From Tilletia caries (taxonomy: Eukaryota > Basidiomycota > Exobasidiomycetes > Tilletiales > Tilletiaceae), in NCBI GenBank assembly GCA_032718865.1, contig JALUTQ010000020.1:496001-560000 (forward strand): a DNA stretch of 64,000 nucleotides, read 5' to 3'. This document shows, in pieces, positions 14,539 through 25,301 of this stretch. The first letter of the stretch is position 1. Every line of letters starts with the position of its first letter. The notes beneath the pieces were generated by a model. That model ran no database searches. It was not told the origin of the DNA and saw nothing but the letters and a program-made list of their open reading frames with translations. Made by a program: the position numbers and the translations under genes.

Positions 14539-15199
14539 ATGGCAGACGCGTCCGCAGCCGCAGCCGCAGCCGCAAGCGCAGTCAAGGGTTCGCCCAACGA
14601 CTTCCTCAAAGGTCAGTCTCATCCCATCCTCTGCGCTCTCTCCCTCTCCCTCTGTTCCTACTCACACTCGCTCTCTCTCTGTCGCGCATTTACTCCCACC
14701 ACAGCCATCATCGGGAAGCAAGTCATCGTCCGGCTGAACTCAGGCATCGACTACCGAGGTCCGTACTCGTGCTTGCGCTCTCCCATCCAAACACGACCAT
14801 GGCGCGACTGACCCCTCCCCCCCCCCTTCTTCCCACTCTTCTCCACACAGGAATTCTCTCCTGCCTCGATGGGTACATGAACATCGCCCTCGAGGACACT
14901 CGCGAGTACTATAACGGCGTCGAGCGCAACTCCTTCGGTGACGCCTTCATCCGCGGTAACAATGGTACGTCTTTCCTCGCCTTTCTCTCCTCGTCGCAGG
15001 ACTCCCAGATCGCATCTGTCTTTCATCCCTGACTCCAATTCCTCTTCCTCCTTCCTCTTCCTCTTCCTCTTCCTCTTCCTCTTCCTCTTCCTCTTCCTCT
15101 TCCTCTTCCTCTTCTTTTCTTCTTCTCCCTCTACTCTCCCTTTCTCCCCTACATTCCACCCATCCCACAGTATTATACATCACCGCCGTCCAAGCATGA
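14539..15199 (+). CDS. LSM6: U6 snRNA-associated Sm-like protein LSm6
   Basis: LSm6 is a subunit of the Lsm1-7 (mRNA decay) and Lsm2-8 (U6 snRNP) rings. Four small exons, 14539-14611, 14705-14758, 14851-14964 and 15171-15199, give 89 aa. After an Ala-rich leader the Sm fold reads SPNDFLKAIIGKQVIVRLNS, then DYRGILSCLDGYMNIAL, and the Sm2 motif FIRGNNVLYITA at the end. Length and motifs match the family closely. All three introns are phase 1 (split after the first base of a codon). Intron 3 is filled by a TTCCTC repeat. Confidence 0.95.
15039..15127. repeat. TTCCTC hexanucleotide repeat in LSM6 intron 3
   Basis: Roughly a dozen near-perfect TTCCTC units fill the polypyrimidine part of the last LSM6 intron, just upstream of the acceptor at 15169-15170. 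Confidence 0.9.
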
Positions 15200-15393
15200 A
15201 ATCCACAGAAAAAGCAATCAATGAGCTCGAATGCCCCGCCCCCGTTGTTTTACAATTGTGCCCCCTCGTGCAGCCCTTGTGAATGAATGAAAAGTCTATT
15301 TACAAAGTTGACCAACCAGGGTCAGCAAACAACCCTGCATGTATATGGTGGCCGGTTCGCAAGTCGCAATGGGGAACATCTCTCTCTCTCTCT

Positions 15394-18082
15394 CTAAGCG
15401 GGTCCATCCCACTCATCCTCCCCGTCCCCGTGACCGTGTCCGTGAGCGTGGGTTTGGCCGTGCCCAGCCCATCTCGGGGTATCGCTCGCCTGCGTATGCG
15501 AGTATCCACGCGCATGCGGTTGGGAATGTTGAGGATGAGAATGGGCATTGGCATGCTGGTATTGTTGTTGTTGATGTTGATGGTGCTGATGTTGTTGTTG
15601 ATGTGAATACTGATGCTGAGGCTGGTAGTGATGATGTTGTTGCTGCTGCTGCTGATGTTGATGAGACGTTGGCGAGCCTTGTTGATATGCGGCCGCCGAC
15701 GCCGAGGACGAGGACGTGTAGTGCCCATGGTGCGAGCCCTCGAAGGGAGGGGGAGGCTGCACGAAGCTGCCCGCAGCACCACTAGACCCATACTCCTCCC
15801 CCCTCCGCCCCCACGACGTCGTCGGCGCCGACATCGACCCAGACTTCGCTCCACCCGCACCCCCACTCCCACCTCCGGCCCCACCACTTATAGGACCACT
15901 ACCAAAAGGCGGATGCCGTCCCGCACCAGGAGTGACAACCCTCGTCCCACCCGCTACGGCAGGCCCAGCACTAACCCCAACACCCACACCCGTACCACCC
16001 CCCGTCGAATGATGACCCTGCGTCAAACTCCAAAGCGGCGGCAACGTAGGCCGATCCAACCCACCCACTCCCAACCCGACAACCCCGGCACCACCGCCAT
16101 TGCCACTGACCGCCGCACCAGCCGACGCCGTCCGGCTCCGATCACCAAACGCAAACACGGGCGGCGTAAACGAGGCTACAGAGGGAACACCGCTCGATCC
16201 CCCTCCCCCTCCTCCTCCAACTCCTCCGCTGACGCCACTGGCGCTGGTGGAGTGATACCCCGCACCACCACCACCACCACCACCACCGGAGTTCTCCCGC
16301 GCCTTCCCCTTCCAATGCGTGCTCTGGCTCGGGCTCCGGTTCCATCCTTCCCCAGTTCCCGGTCGGGCCGATGCCGGCGGCGGAAGAGGAGGCGGGCCTG
16401 CGCCTGGATGGTACTGGTACTGCTGATGTTGGTACTGTTGGTGCTGTTGTTGTTGCTGAGGAGGAGGAGGTGGTGGTGGTTGAGGATGGTATGGATGCTG
16501 CTGCTGATGTGATTGTGGTGCTTGAAGGGGGGGAGGCGGATAGTAATGTTGCTGTTGCTGCTGTTGCTGATACTGTTGTTGAGGGGGAGGAGAAAGAGCA
16601 TAGTAATGCTGCTGTTGTTGTTGTTGTTGTTGTTGTTGCGGATATGTACCCTGCGAAGGCGAAGTCTGGTACGACGCAGACGCCGCACTCGCCATGCCCC
16701 CGCCCCCGCTTCCACTAGGCGCCGCTTGCTGGTGATACGACGCATGGCTATCGCTGCGGATCCGCTTCGACGCAGGCCCCCTCACCTGCTCCGCCTCGTC
16801 CTCCTCCTCCGAATCGTACGGCTGGCTGGTGATGGTGTTCTTCCGCCCTCTCGGATGCCTGCGGACGCGGAGCTTCATGCCTTGGCTGGCGAAGGATCGA
16901 GCTAGTACAGTCGATTCTGGATACGCGTAGTCATTATTGAATGTGAGCTCCTCATGGCCCCCAAAAACGTAAACGAAGAGTGATGGGGAAGGAAGGGACG
17001 ACTCACCGTTCATACCAGGGAAACCCTTCGCCGAATGAACGACAAACGGCGCAGTATAGATCGACTTGCAATGATGCACCTCGTTCCCAATCGTCTCAAA
17101 CAGACTCAACTTAAGCCGATAGCGTCCCTCGGACCGGATGCTCAAGTCCGGAAAGACAAAGAACCCCTGATCCGAATTATCCTTGACGTCCTTGAGGTGG
17201 TACAGACACGAGACGCACGAGCCCGTCGTGGACCGCGTCCGTCCGTCGGAGAGGACGAGCAGCTCGGCGTCCGTGTCGGCATCGGCCAGCATGGCGTACA
17301 TGAAGTAGTACGGGTTCTCGAGGAACCAGGCCTTGTCCTCCCACCCGGGCCCCCACGAGGTCGTCACCGGCACACCCGATCGGATGGGGTGCGTAGCGAG
17401 CGGGATGGTCTTCTTTCGGCGCTGGATCGGTAGGCCCGCGGGTAGGTTCGCGGCTGCGATCGTCGCATGAGGTGGGACGCCGGTCGAGCCTCCCGGGCGG
17501 GGGATCTCGTGCGTGATGACGCGAAGTTGCACAATTGGCGCTGGGTCCACTGGTCTTCGGTCGGCTGTGCAGGATGACAAAGGGTGCCGGAAAGCGAGAG
17601 AGGAAGAAAGGTACAAGAACAAAGGGCAGAGAGTTCCCAATGTGAGTGGACCTCCTTCTTGGGAACGACCCAGAAATCTGGACAGGCGCTAGCAGGCTCA
17701 CCTTTCTCGCCGCTACCGCACATTCGGGACTGTTTGGGCTGCTCGCGAACCGTCAAGATGTACTCACTGTCGCGGAAAACAGAAAGTGGAGAAGCCAAGT
17801 CAATACACCAGCTATACTGAGCACGCTGCTGTTCGGCGCGCAGGACGAGACAGAAGACGGAAGCACTCACATTCGGTCGCGGCCGTCGAGCACTTGGGGG
17901 ACGGGTACGAAGTGGTATTGGACGCCGGCATCGGCAACGGGAGCTGCTGCTGCGCTTGCGCTTGAGCTCGCAGCTGCCGCCGAGCCTGATGCAGTGGATG
18001 AACCTACTTGCGCAGAGGCAGCAGGGGCGGAAGGGGGCGCTGCTCTAGCGGCGCCGTGTTGTTGCTTGGATGCAGCCTTCAT
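15394..18082 (-). CDS. Velvet-domain transcription regulator with low-complexity tail
   Basis: Velvet proteins are fungal DNA-binding regulators of development and secondary metabolism. Exons are 18082-17871, 17766-17702, 17564-17007 and 16916-15394, giving 785 aa. The velvet fold begins near residue 70: YILTVREQPKQSRMCGSGEK joins across the second intron to ADRRPVDPAPIVQLRV. It continues with GSCVSCLYHLKDV, DQGFFVFPDLSIRSEGRYRL and KGFPGMNESTVLARSFASQG, ending in basic RVRRHPRGRK. The remaining ~450 residues are Gln-, His-, Gly-, Pro- and Ser-rich. Intron 3 (17006-16917) is a multiple of three long and stop-free, so a naive ORF reads through it. The N-terminal placement of the domain fits VelB/VosA-like more than VeA, but I cannot assign the subfamily. 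Confidence 0.9.
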
Positions 18083-19670
18083 TGGTGATGTTCGTTGTCG
18101 AGCAAGAAGTAGAGGGATGAGTGGGTGGCTGGGGGGATGGTAGGCGAAAGACAAGGAAAGGAAGAATTTTGCCTGTCCTTTTTATTAGGCTCTGACGAGA
18201 GGAACCCGTTGAAGCGCTGCGGAGATGAGGTTATGAGCGCACGGTTCGAGCAGGAAACAGACGCCGTAACGGAAGGCGGGCAGGCCGGAGGAGGAAAGAC
18301 CGAAGGGGGGAAGTAAAGTTCTCATCAGCCGCAACTCAAAAGGACGTGTGCCCGGGCTTAAACGCTTCGTCCAAAAGCAGACGCTCTCGTCTGAGATGGA
18401 CGACTGGGAAAAGGAACTCACGTTGTTTGAGAAGGAATTGCGCCCCGTGGGATGGGGGAGGGAAGCAGGATGCGCAGAGTCTGCCGGAATGAAGTTCCTC
18501 TTTGTTACCGCTTCTGGCACTATTCGGCGATAGGAGCCGAGGTATGGTCGCAAAAAGGGAGGGAGGAAGGGAAGGTGGACAAAGGAAAGGAAGGAGGAGC
18601 AGAGAGGCAGGAGGGCGGAAGATGGTTAAATGTCGAGTAGACAAGGCGGGGCTTCTTATCACGGTTTCCTGGAACTGTCGTCCGATGGAAGAAATGGTCG
18701 AAGCTTTGCAGGGATCGATTGGGTTAGATAGCCAGCAGTCCTTCGAATACGGGTGGATGGCTGTCCGATGGCTGGGGGCTGGGAAGTGCGAACTTGGAGA
18801 GGCGGAGAAAGTCATGCGAAGCCGAAGATGAGCGACCGGGATGTCCTTCCTTTTGGGCGCTTTAGCTCGGAAGCAGCCAGCCATGGGAAAAAATGGCTCC
18901 TCAATAAACGAGCATGCATGGCGTTTAGGACGTGCGCTTCTTACACGCACACACACTGCTCAGATGCCCCAAGTTAAGCGTTCGACGTCGCTTGAAACCA
19001 GAAAAAAGAAGAAGAAGAACAACGAACCCGGTCTACTGCACATGAATGATAGCCCAAAGCGGCAAACGCTGGCACGCCGCACGTACATAAGTGTATAAAG
19101 CTTATTACTCCCACATTTATTCATCAGCTTCCTGAGAACATCACAGGGCGGAAGTAATATGTACCCAGGCGGGTTAAGCAAATGCTGAAAGATGTGACAT
19201 ATATCATGTATGTCACAGCATGGCTCCAGGTTCACCAGTTTATCGCACCATCTACGGTTGTTTGCGCATTGAAACTGGAAGCTCGAACCTGCAGACGAAA
19301 GCTCCATGCGATGCACAGTATCGTACAAGATATATATAAGATTCAACCAGGCTTGTGTGATACATTGTGGGATCTTGCTTAGGGTTATACAGACTGACCT
19401 GTCTGTGGTTTTTTGCGTCTGACCCATGTCTCAGACTCAAGGTTCTGCCGCTGAAAGGTCTCTAAACTTTAACTTAAGTCCCGTCACCGCCGTCACCCAC
19501 TCACTGGAAACTTCCCGGTTCACGTCAACCGCCTCATCAGCGCATCAGCTTGACGCTTGCCCTTCCGAAGTGCTGATGCTCAACGCTTCCAACGATGAAG
19601 AGTATAGGGGAGGTCGATCAAGCACCAGATATCAGGTACAGTCACTGCCACCTTCGGTGGCGTTCCAAAG
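18083..19670. other. Gene-free flank upstream of velvet gene
   Basis: This presumably holds the velvet promoter and 5' leader. Open frames on both strands (the longest is 18336-18956, minus) are compositionally random and match nothing I recognise. No RNA gene seen. Confidence 0.5.
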
Positions 19671-19675
19671 TTGTT

Positions 19676-19870
19676 AAAACGTTTGCTAGAACACAGTTTT
19701 ACGGCAATTTTGACCCTCACTTGAAACCAAGCATTCTTACATCAGTTTTAAGAAAACCTTTAGAACGGTCCGTTCTACTAGATTTAGAACGCGTTGCTAG
19801 AATTATGACGTTGTGTTGGTGTTAAAGTGTTGTTCTAGTGTTGCTAAAACACGGACTGGCCATAGCCCGG
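19676..19870. repeat. AT-rich flank with repeated TTAAAAC / CTAGAAC words
   Basis: This stretch repeats variants of GTTTTAA/TTAAAAC and GTTCTAG/CTAGAAC on both strands. Similar words continue on the far side of the foldback element (23990-24205), suggesting that the foldback sits inside an older repeat. Confidence 0.4.
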
Positions 19871-20549
19871 GTTTCTCTAATTGAAAAGGGTCTGCTTGGT
19901 GGTCTCAGAGTCTCTGCCCTGCATCTCAAAAGGTTCACAGCTGCTTCCACACTCAATTGATGCTGCTCTCTGAAGACAGAAACCCTCGATTTACAGTATT
20001 GCTACCCGTGGATGACATGTTGAGGTTGGCTGGGCATGGCGGGTGGGTGTGGTGAGGGCCGTGGTGTCGAGCAGGGTGGTGGCGGTGAGGAAGGCGTCTG
20101 GAGACGCCTAGTCTCACTTCCCGGGTCGCTGCAGCAGTCACGTGATCACTATGCCTACTGGGTTTTAACACTATTAGAAAGGTGTTTTAACACCCAAATC
20201 AGCGGAACAAAATAGAAAATTATAACATGGGGTAAACACGTGCGTTCCAGAAGCGCTTTACACCCCTTAAAACAACCCCCATGGTAGCAGTGTATATACA
20301 TATATCCAAAAAAGAAAACAGTAGTAGTATTATTGCTCCAGTCCCCGCTCGCTATATGTAGTCGCTGCCATCAACGTGACGCTTCAGGCTTCAGGCTCAG
20401 TAAAAAAAAAACGTGGAGGTCCGGGGTCAAACGTGGATGATTTCACTTAGTGAAATGAGGTGAAAGGGGAACTTCCACGTTTCCTCTACGTCTCCCAGTT
20501 TCGTCAACGGGAAGGGAATGTTTGCGCCATCTTTCCTCCTCGATTTTTG

Positions 20550-20790
20550 TAACCGCCCTCTCGGCTGCAAGTAACCTGAATGTCCCGATCTATGGTCGAT
20601 TCGCCCCGAGCATGAGGCGATTGGCCCCGTAAGCGTTTTTTGAATTGAGCCCGTAAGATGAGGCGATTCAGCCCGTAATTATCGGCGACTGAACCCATAA
20701 ACAAAGGCGATTGAGCCCATAAAGATGGTCGATTGGCCCCATAAGGCAGGGCACTGGCCCCATAAAAATCTCAAATCGCCTTTGGCGACC
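20550..20790 (-). repeat. Array of ~22-base words in left foldback arm
   Basis: Degenerate tandem units of 20-25 bases, each starting CCC(A/G)TAA or CCCCGAG and ending near GATTG, lie head to tail. A typical unit contains CCATAAAGATGGTCGATTG. The mirror array is at about 23070-23280. Confidence 0.8.
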
Positions 20791-21064
20791 TTCCCTGCTT
20801 CCAAATCTTCCAGATAAATTAGCCTACAGCGGCCAGGGTGCCTGAAGTAACTGTACTGAGCTTCCAGGGTCATATCCGGTCATAGGCGGGCCGGGATGGC
20901 GGTCTTCGGCGACGTAATTCACTTTGAGAGCTCGTCGACGGGCAGAAACGCTTCACAGAAGCTCGACTTGTGTGTGAGTTGAACCCTCTTACATACCTGA
21001 AGGCCCGACCGGTCGTTTGGACAGTGTCAGTACACACTACCGCTCTATCCGGCTGAAATAGACA

Positions 21065-21314
21065 TTACGGGCTCTGTCCACCATCTTTATGGGCTCTGTC
21101 CACCATCTTTATGGGGCCAATCGACCATCTTTATGGGTTCAATGTACTAATCTTACGGGGTCAATGCACCAAAATTGCGTTTTTTACGGGCTCAATCGAC
21201 CATCTTTATGGGGTCACATGACCATCTTTATGGGGTCACTCAACCATAGATCGGGGTCAGTGCCGGGGTGCTCGGGGCGAACCGACCATAGATCGGGACA
21301 TTCACCCGTTCTCG
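21065..21314 (-). repeat. Second array of the same words at the inner end of the left arm
   Basis: The same family of words recurs here, including CCATAAAGATGG and CCCGATCTATGGT variants. It mirrors 22434-22790 in the right arm, where one ~97-base block is present twice. Confidence 0.8.
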
Positions 21315-22433
21315 CTCTCGGCTATGCGGGCAATAAGCCCCAGACACCGCCCAGATACCGCACTCACAGCCATCCAGACACCGCCCAGATACCGCAGTCT
21401 CAGCCAATAGACAGCGACAGAAGCAGATAGCAAAGACATCATATGATTGCACGCAGAGAGAGAGAGATACAAGAGAACAGCGTCGAGCGCGATGAAAGGG
21501 AGATGTGAGGAAGAGGTGAGGAAGGCTGAGACTGAAGGAGGGGAGAGGGAGGCAGACAGGGAAGCAGACGGGGGGGCAGACGGGAGGGATAGAGGAGGAG
21601 GGAAGGAGAACGACGGCGGAGGCCGGAGCCAGTTCTCGGGGAAGCGCTCGTGGCCGGGTATGTGCTGAACTGTTGAGCAAGAAGAAGAAGAATATGTCAG
21701 CAAGCTTGAAATCATGGTTGTGGCAAATGTGTGGAAGTAGTAGACTCACAGGCGCTCGTACGAGACGAAGGGGAAGAGGTTGTCGTCGTCGAGGTGCTGA
21801 CTGTAGCAATGAAAGAGAGGTGTGAGCTGTTAGTATAGAACGAGAAGAGGTGAAAGTGAGCAGAGAAGAGAAGAGAGCTTGGTCAGTGATGAGCGGGAGA
21901 TGGTCAGAGAGAAGCAAGGCGAGAGCAGTCAGTGGTTAGCAGAGGGTCAGTGGTTAGCAGAGGGCTGGTGCATTGTCACTCGGGGGAGTGAGAGAGAGAC
22001 GTCAGTGCAAAGGCGCAGCCAGCAGCAGCGTGATGGACTCACGGGGCAGATGCGCATGCTGGTGCGTGGGTGGATGGGATGGATGGCAGGTCGGTGGAAC
22101 GGCGCGTGGTGGTGTGGTGGTGCGAGTGCAGAAGAAGCGCACCTTTTTTTTCTTCTCTTCTCAACGTCTCTCGGCCGAGACCGCTCCCCAGCGCTGGCAG
22201 GTCCTATGGCGTCCCCCCGGAGGCCCTCTAGACCCCATTGAGGCCCGCTGGTTATGGGGTCTAGGGGACCCCTCCCCCAGCTTTAAAAGAGCCACTTCAA
22301 TACCAGTAAGAGCCTAATAATAACACAAGCCAAACGCCGAACGCGGCGCCGCGGCCCGCCCGATCATCCCCACACCGTGTCGCGAGAGTTCAGAGATCTA
22401 CCGCGTTGCCGCGACACCACGTGGCTTCACTGA
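21315..22433. other. Loop between the foldback arms
   Basis: This 1.1-kb spacer has a purine-rich left half (21450-21640) and several splice-like signals on the minus strand, but no frame that I can assign to a gene. It holds a strong hairpin: an 11-base arm at 22228-22238 is perfectly complementary to 22254-22264, and the stem extends a few more pairs. Another short stem, GTGTCGCG/CGCGACAC, lies near 22378-22426. Confidence 0.5.
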
Positions 22434-24162
22434 CGAGAACGGGTGAATATCCCGATCTATGGTCGGTTCGCCCCGAGCACCCCGGCACTGACCCCGATCT
22501 ATGGTTGAGTGACCCCATAAAGATGGTCATGTGACCCCATAAAGATGGTCGATTGAGCCCGTAAAAAACGCAATTTTGGTGCATTGACCCCGTAAGATTA
22601 GTACATTGAACCCATAAAGATGGTCGATTGGCCCCATAAAGATGGTCGATTGAGCCCGTAAAAAACGCAATTTTGGTGCATTGACCCCGTAAGATTAGTA
22701 CATTGAACCCATAAAGATGGTCGATTGGCCCCATAAAGATGGTGGACAGAGCCCATAAAGATGGTGGACAGAGCCCGTAATGTCTATTTCAGCCGGATAG
22801 AGCGGTAGTGTGTACTGACACTGTCCAAACGACCGGTCGGGCCTTCAGGTATGTAAGAGGGTTCAACTCACACACAAGTCGAGCTTCTGTGAAGCGTTTC
22901 TGCCCGTCGACGAGCTCTCAAAGTGAATTACGTCGCCGAAGACCGCCATCCCGGCCCGCCTATGACCGGATATGACCCTGGAAGCTCAGTACAGTTACTT
23001 CAGGCACCCTGGCCGCTGTAGAATAATTTATCTGGAAGATTTGGAAGCAGGGAAGGTCGCCAAAGGCGATTTGAGATTTTTATGGGGCCAGTGCCCCTGC
23101 CTTATGGGGCCAATCGACCATCTTTATGGGCTCAATCGCCTTTGTTTATGGGTTCAGTCGCCGATAATTACGGGCTGAATCGCCTCATCTTACGGGCTCA
23201 ATTCAAAAAACGCTTACGGGGCCAATCGCCTCATGCTCGGGGCGAATCGACCATAGATCGGGACATTCAGGTTACTTGCAGCCGAGAGGGCGGTTACAAA
23301 ATCGAGGAGGAAAGATGGCGCAAACATTCCCTTCCCGTTGACGAAACTGGGAGACGTAGAGGAAACGTGGAAGTTCCCCTTTCACCTCATTTCACTAAGT
23401 GAAATCATCCACGTTTGACCCCGGACCTCCACGTTTTTTTTTTACTGAGCCTGAAGCCTGAAGCGTCACGTTGATGGCAGCGACTACATATAGCGAGCGG
23501 GGACTGGAGCAATAATACTACTACTGTTTTCTTTTTTGGATATATGTATATACACTGCTACCATGGGGGTTGTTTTAAAGGGGTGTAAAGCGCTTCTGGA
23601 ACGCACGTGTTTACCCCATGTTATAATTTTTCTATTTTGTTCCGCTGATTTGGGTGTTAAAACACCTTTCTAATAGTGTTAAAACCCAGTAGGCATAGTG
23701 ATCACGTGACTGCTGCAGCGACCCGGGAAGTGAGACTAGGCGTCTCCAGACGCCTTCCTCACCGCCACCACCCTGCTCGACACCACGGCCCTCACCACAC
23801 CCACCCGCCATGCCCAGCCAACCTCAACATGTCATCCACGGGTAGCAATACTGTAAATCGAGGGTTTCTGTCTTCAGAGAGCAGCATCAATTGAGTGTGG
23901 AAGCAGCTGTGAACCTTTTGAGATGCAGGGCAGAGACTCTGAGACCACCAAGCAGACCCATTCTAATTAGAGAAACTGAAAGTCTATCTTGTCTTCGGTT
24001 CTAGCAGCCGTAGAACAACCTCCAGGGGGTCCAATACGTCATTGTTTTCAGACATGATTCCGCACCACGTAAAACGCTGCGGTTTTTGCCGAGCCCTTAA
24101 AACTCCTGCACAACAGGGATGTTTTGAGAGAACCGTAAAATCACTGTAAAACAAATTATTAC

Positions 24163-24205
24163 GAAGCGCTTTACACCCCTTAAAACAACCCCCATGGTAG
24201 CAGTG
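24163..24205 (+). repeat. Third copy of a 43-base block found in the foldback arms
   Basis: Identical to 20250-20292 (same orientation) and to the complement at 23553-23595, but lying outside the right end of the foldback. The block ends CATGGTAGCAGTG. Confidence 0.85.
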
Positions 24206-25301
24206 ATAGGGTTCCCGGTTGCGCTTCGGTGTTCCAGGAATCCTGAGGCGGCGTGGCGCGCGAGATCCTGTCAGAAGTTAGTCAGCGCTAAGAACTTCAT
24301 CTGTCTCAGAAGGTCACCACCGAGAAAGCAGAAATAAATATATAAATTTAATTGCCCACTTACCAGCCACGCAGCCACTGTGTATGTAACTGAGTACTGA
24401 CTGACATGTCGAGCGTGGGGACGAGTCTTGACAGGAAGGCGAGCTGGGGCCTGGGGATTGGGATAGTGAGGTCAACTGTCGAACGCAGCACCCGGATGTG
24501 AGATCCGCGTTGCAACACCAGACTGAAGACTGGCGCAGAGCGACGCGCTGCGGCATTGATGCTCGGAACGTGCGCCGCTGGGTCTTGAATAATCTTCATC
24601 CAAACGCTTACTTATACTTGCCGCTGGGGCTGTGCTGTGCTTACGTGCTTGCCCTTATCAGGAAACTTTGCTGGCTGGGAAAACCACGAGATAGAGATCC
24701 TGCAGCATCAGGATTGTCTATAGGAACATTATTTTATTATTAATAATATCACTTGAGGTTGGGAAGCGGGACCCAGGCCAGTGGGAACGCAGATTTGCGA
24801 TAAACAACCTGTCACCAAGGGAAGGGAACAGAAACGACTTGTGGGAAAGTTTGCATAACCCTGTAACGGTCCACGCTTCGGTGACTGGCGAGTGGCGAGG
24901 TGGGATGGTGGGAGCGAGCAGCTAGAACTATATACAGATGAGTGAAGCGTGAAGTGGTATCCACTTACTTGGACTCTTTCCCTTATATGGCCCAGTGCAG
25001 ACTATGTGTACTCCCGGCCGTTCCCCGGTTTTCCCATGTCTTTATGAAGGCGAACGACATGCCGAGCTACTACGTGATCACATTAATTTGTGATATATTG
25101 CGCCAAAGAGCAACGATAAACGTCGCAGGCGGATCGGTGGGGAACAAGAGTGGGGTGGAGCGCAGAAACGCTGCCATGACCAGGTGGGAGGGGGCCAGTC
25201 CGATCAGGGAGACGGTTGTCGTGGAAGTGGGATTCGGAGTGAGAGTCGGAGAGGGAGTCAGAGTGTCGAGCTTGAACCAGCTCAGATCGTATAGGCCTGC
25301 T
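24206..25301. other. Gene-free region downstream of the IDO-like gene
   Basis: It contains the 3' flank of the IDO-like gene. I see no gene, RNA or clear repeat; open frames are short and uninformative. Confidence 0.5.

Larger units (their letters stand above)
19871..23980. mobile_element. 4.1-kb foldback-type element with very long inverted arms
   Basis: The left arm 19871-21314 and right arm 22434-23980 are near-identical reverse complements. For example, one 72-codon frame (20171-19953 minus, 23676-23894 plus) translates identically in both, and only scattered substitutions and short indels separate the arms. The right arm is longer, mainly through a tandem duplication of about 97 bases near 22550-22740. 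The outer ends share GTTTCTCTAATT, then differ slightly, then match from GGGTCTGC inward. TCTAATT occurs just outside both ends as a possible duplicated target, but the boundary is not clean. No transposase is visible, so it would be non-autonomous. An assembly artefact is possible. Confidence 0.8.

Noticed and set aside
15394..17640. Single 748-codon frame across the velvet gene
   Set aside because: It reads through a 90-base stop-free intron (17006-16917) and starts inside intron 2. The spliced model restores the full velvet motif.
18336..18956. 206-codon open frame, minus strand, upstream of the velvet gene
   Set aside because: Composition looks random, no domain, no splice-supported continuation; probably promoter or leader sequence.
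21302..21800. Peroxidase-like reading (PGHERFPENW) on the minus strand of the foldback loop
   Set aside because: Only a ten-residue resemblance. The neighbouring exon-like segment is low-complexity, and no heme-binding motif or longer frame supports a captured gene.
19953..23894. Pair of identical 72-codon ORFs in the foldback arms
   Set aside because: They are identical because the arms are; composition and lack of homology argue against a real gene.
19871..23980. CRISPR-like array made by the regularly spaced words
   Set aside because: Units are contiguous and degenerate without unique spacers, the host is a eukaryote and no cas genes are present.
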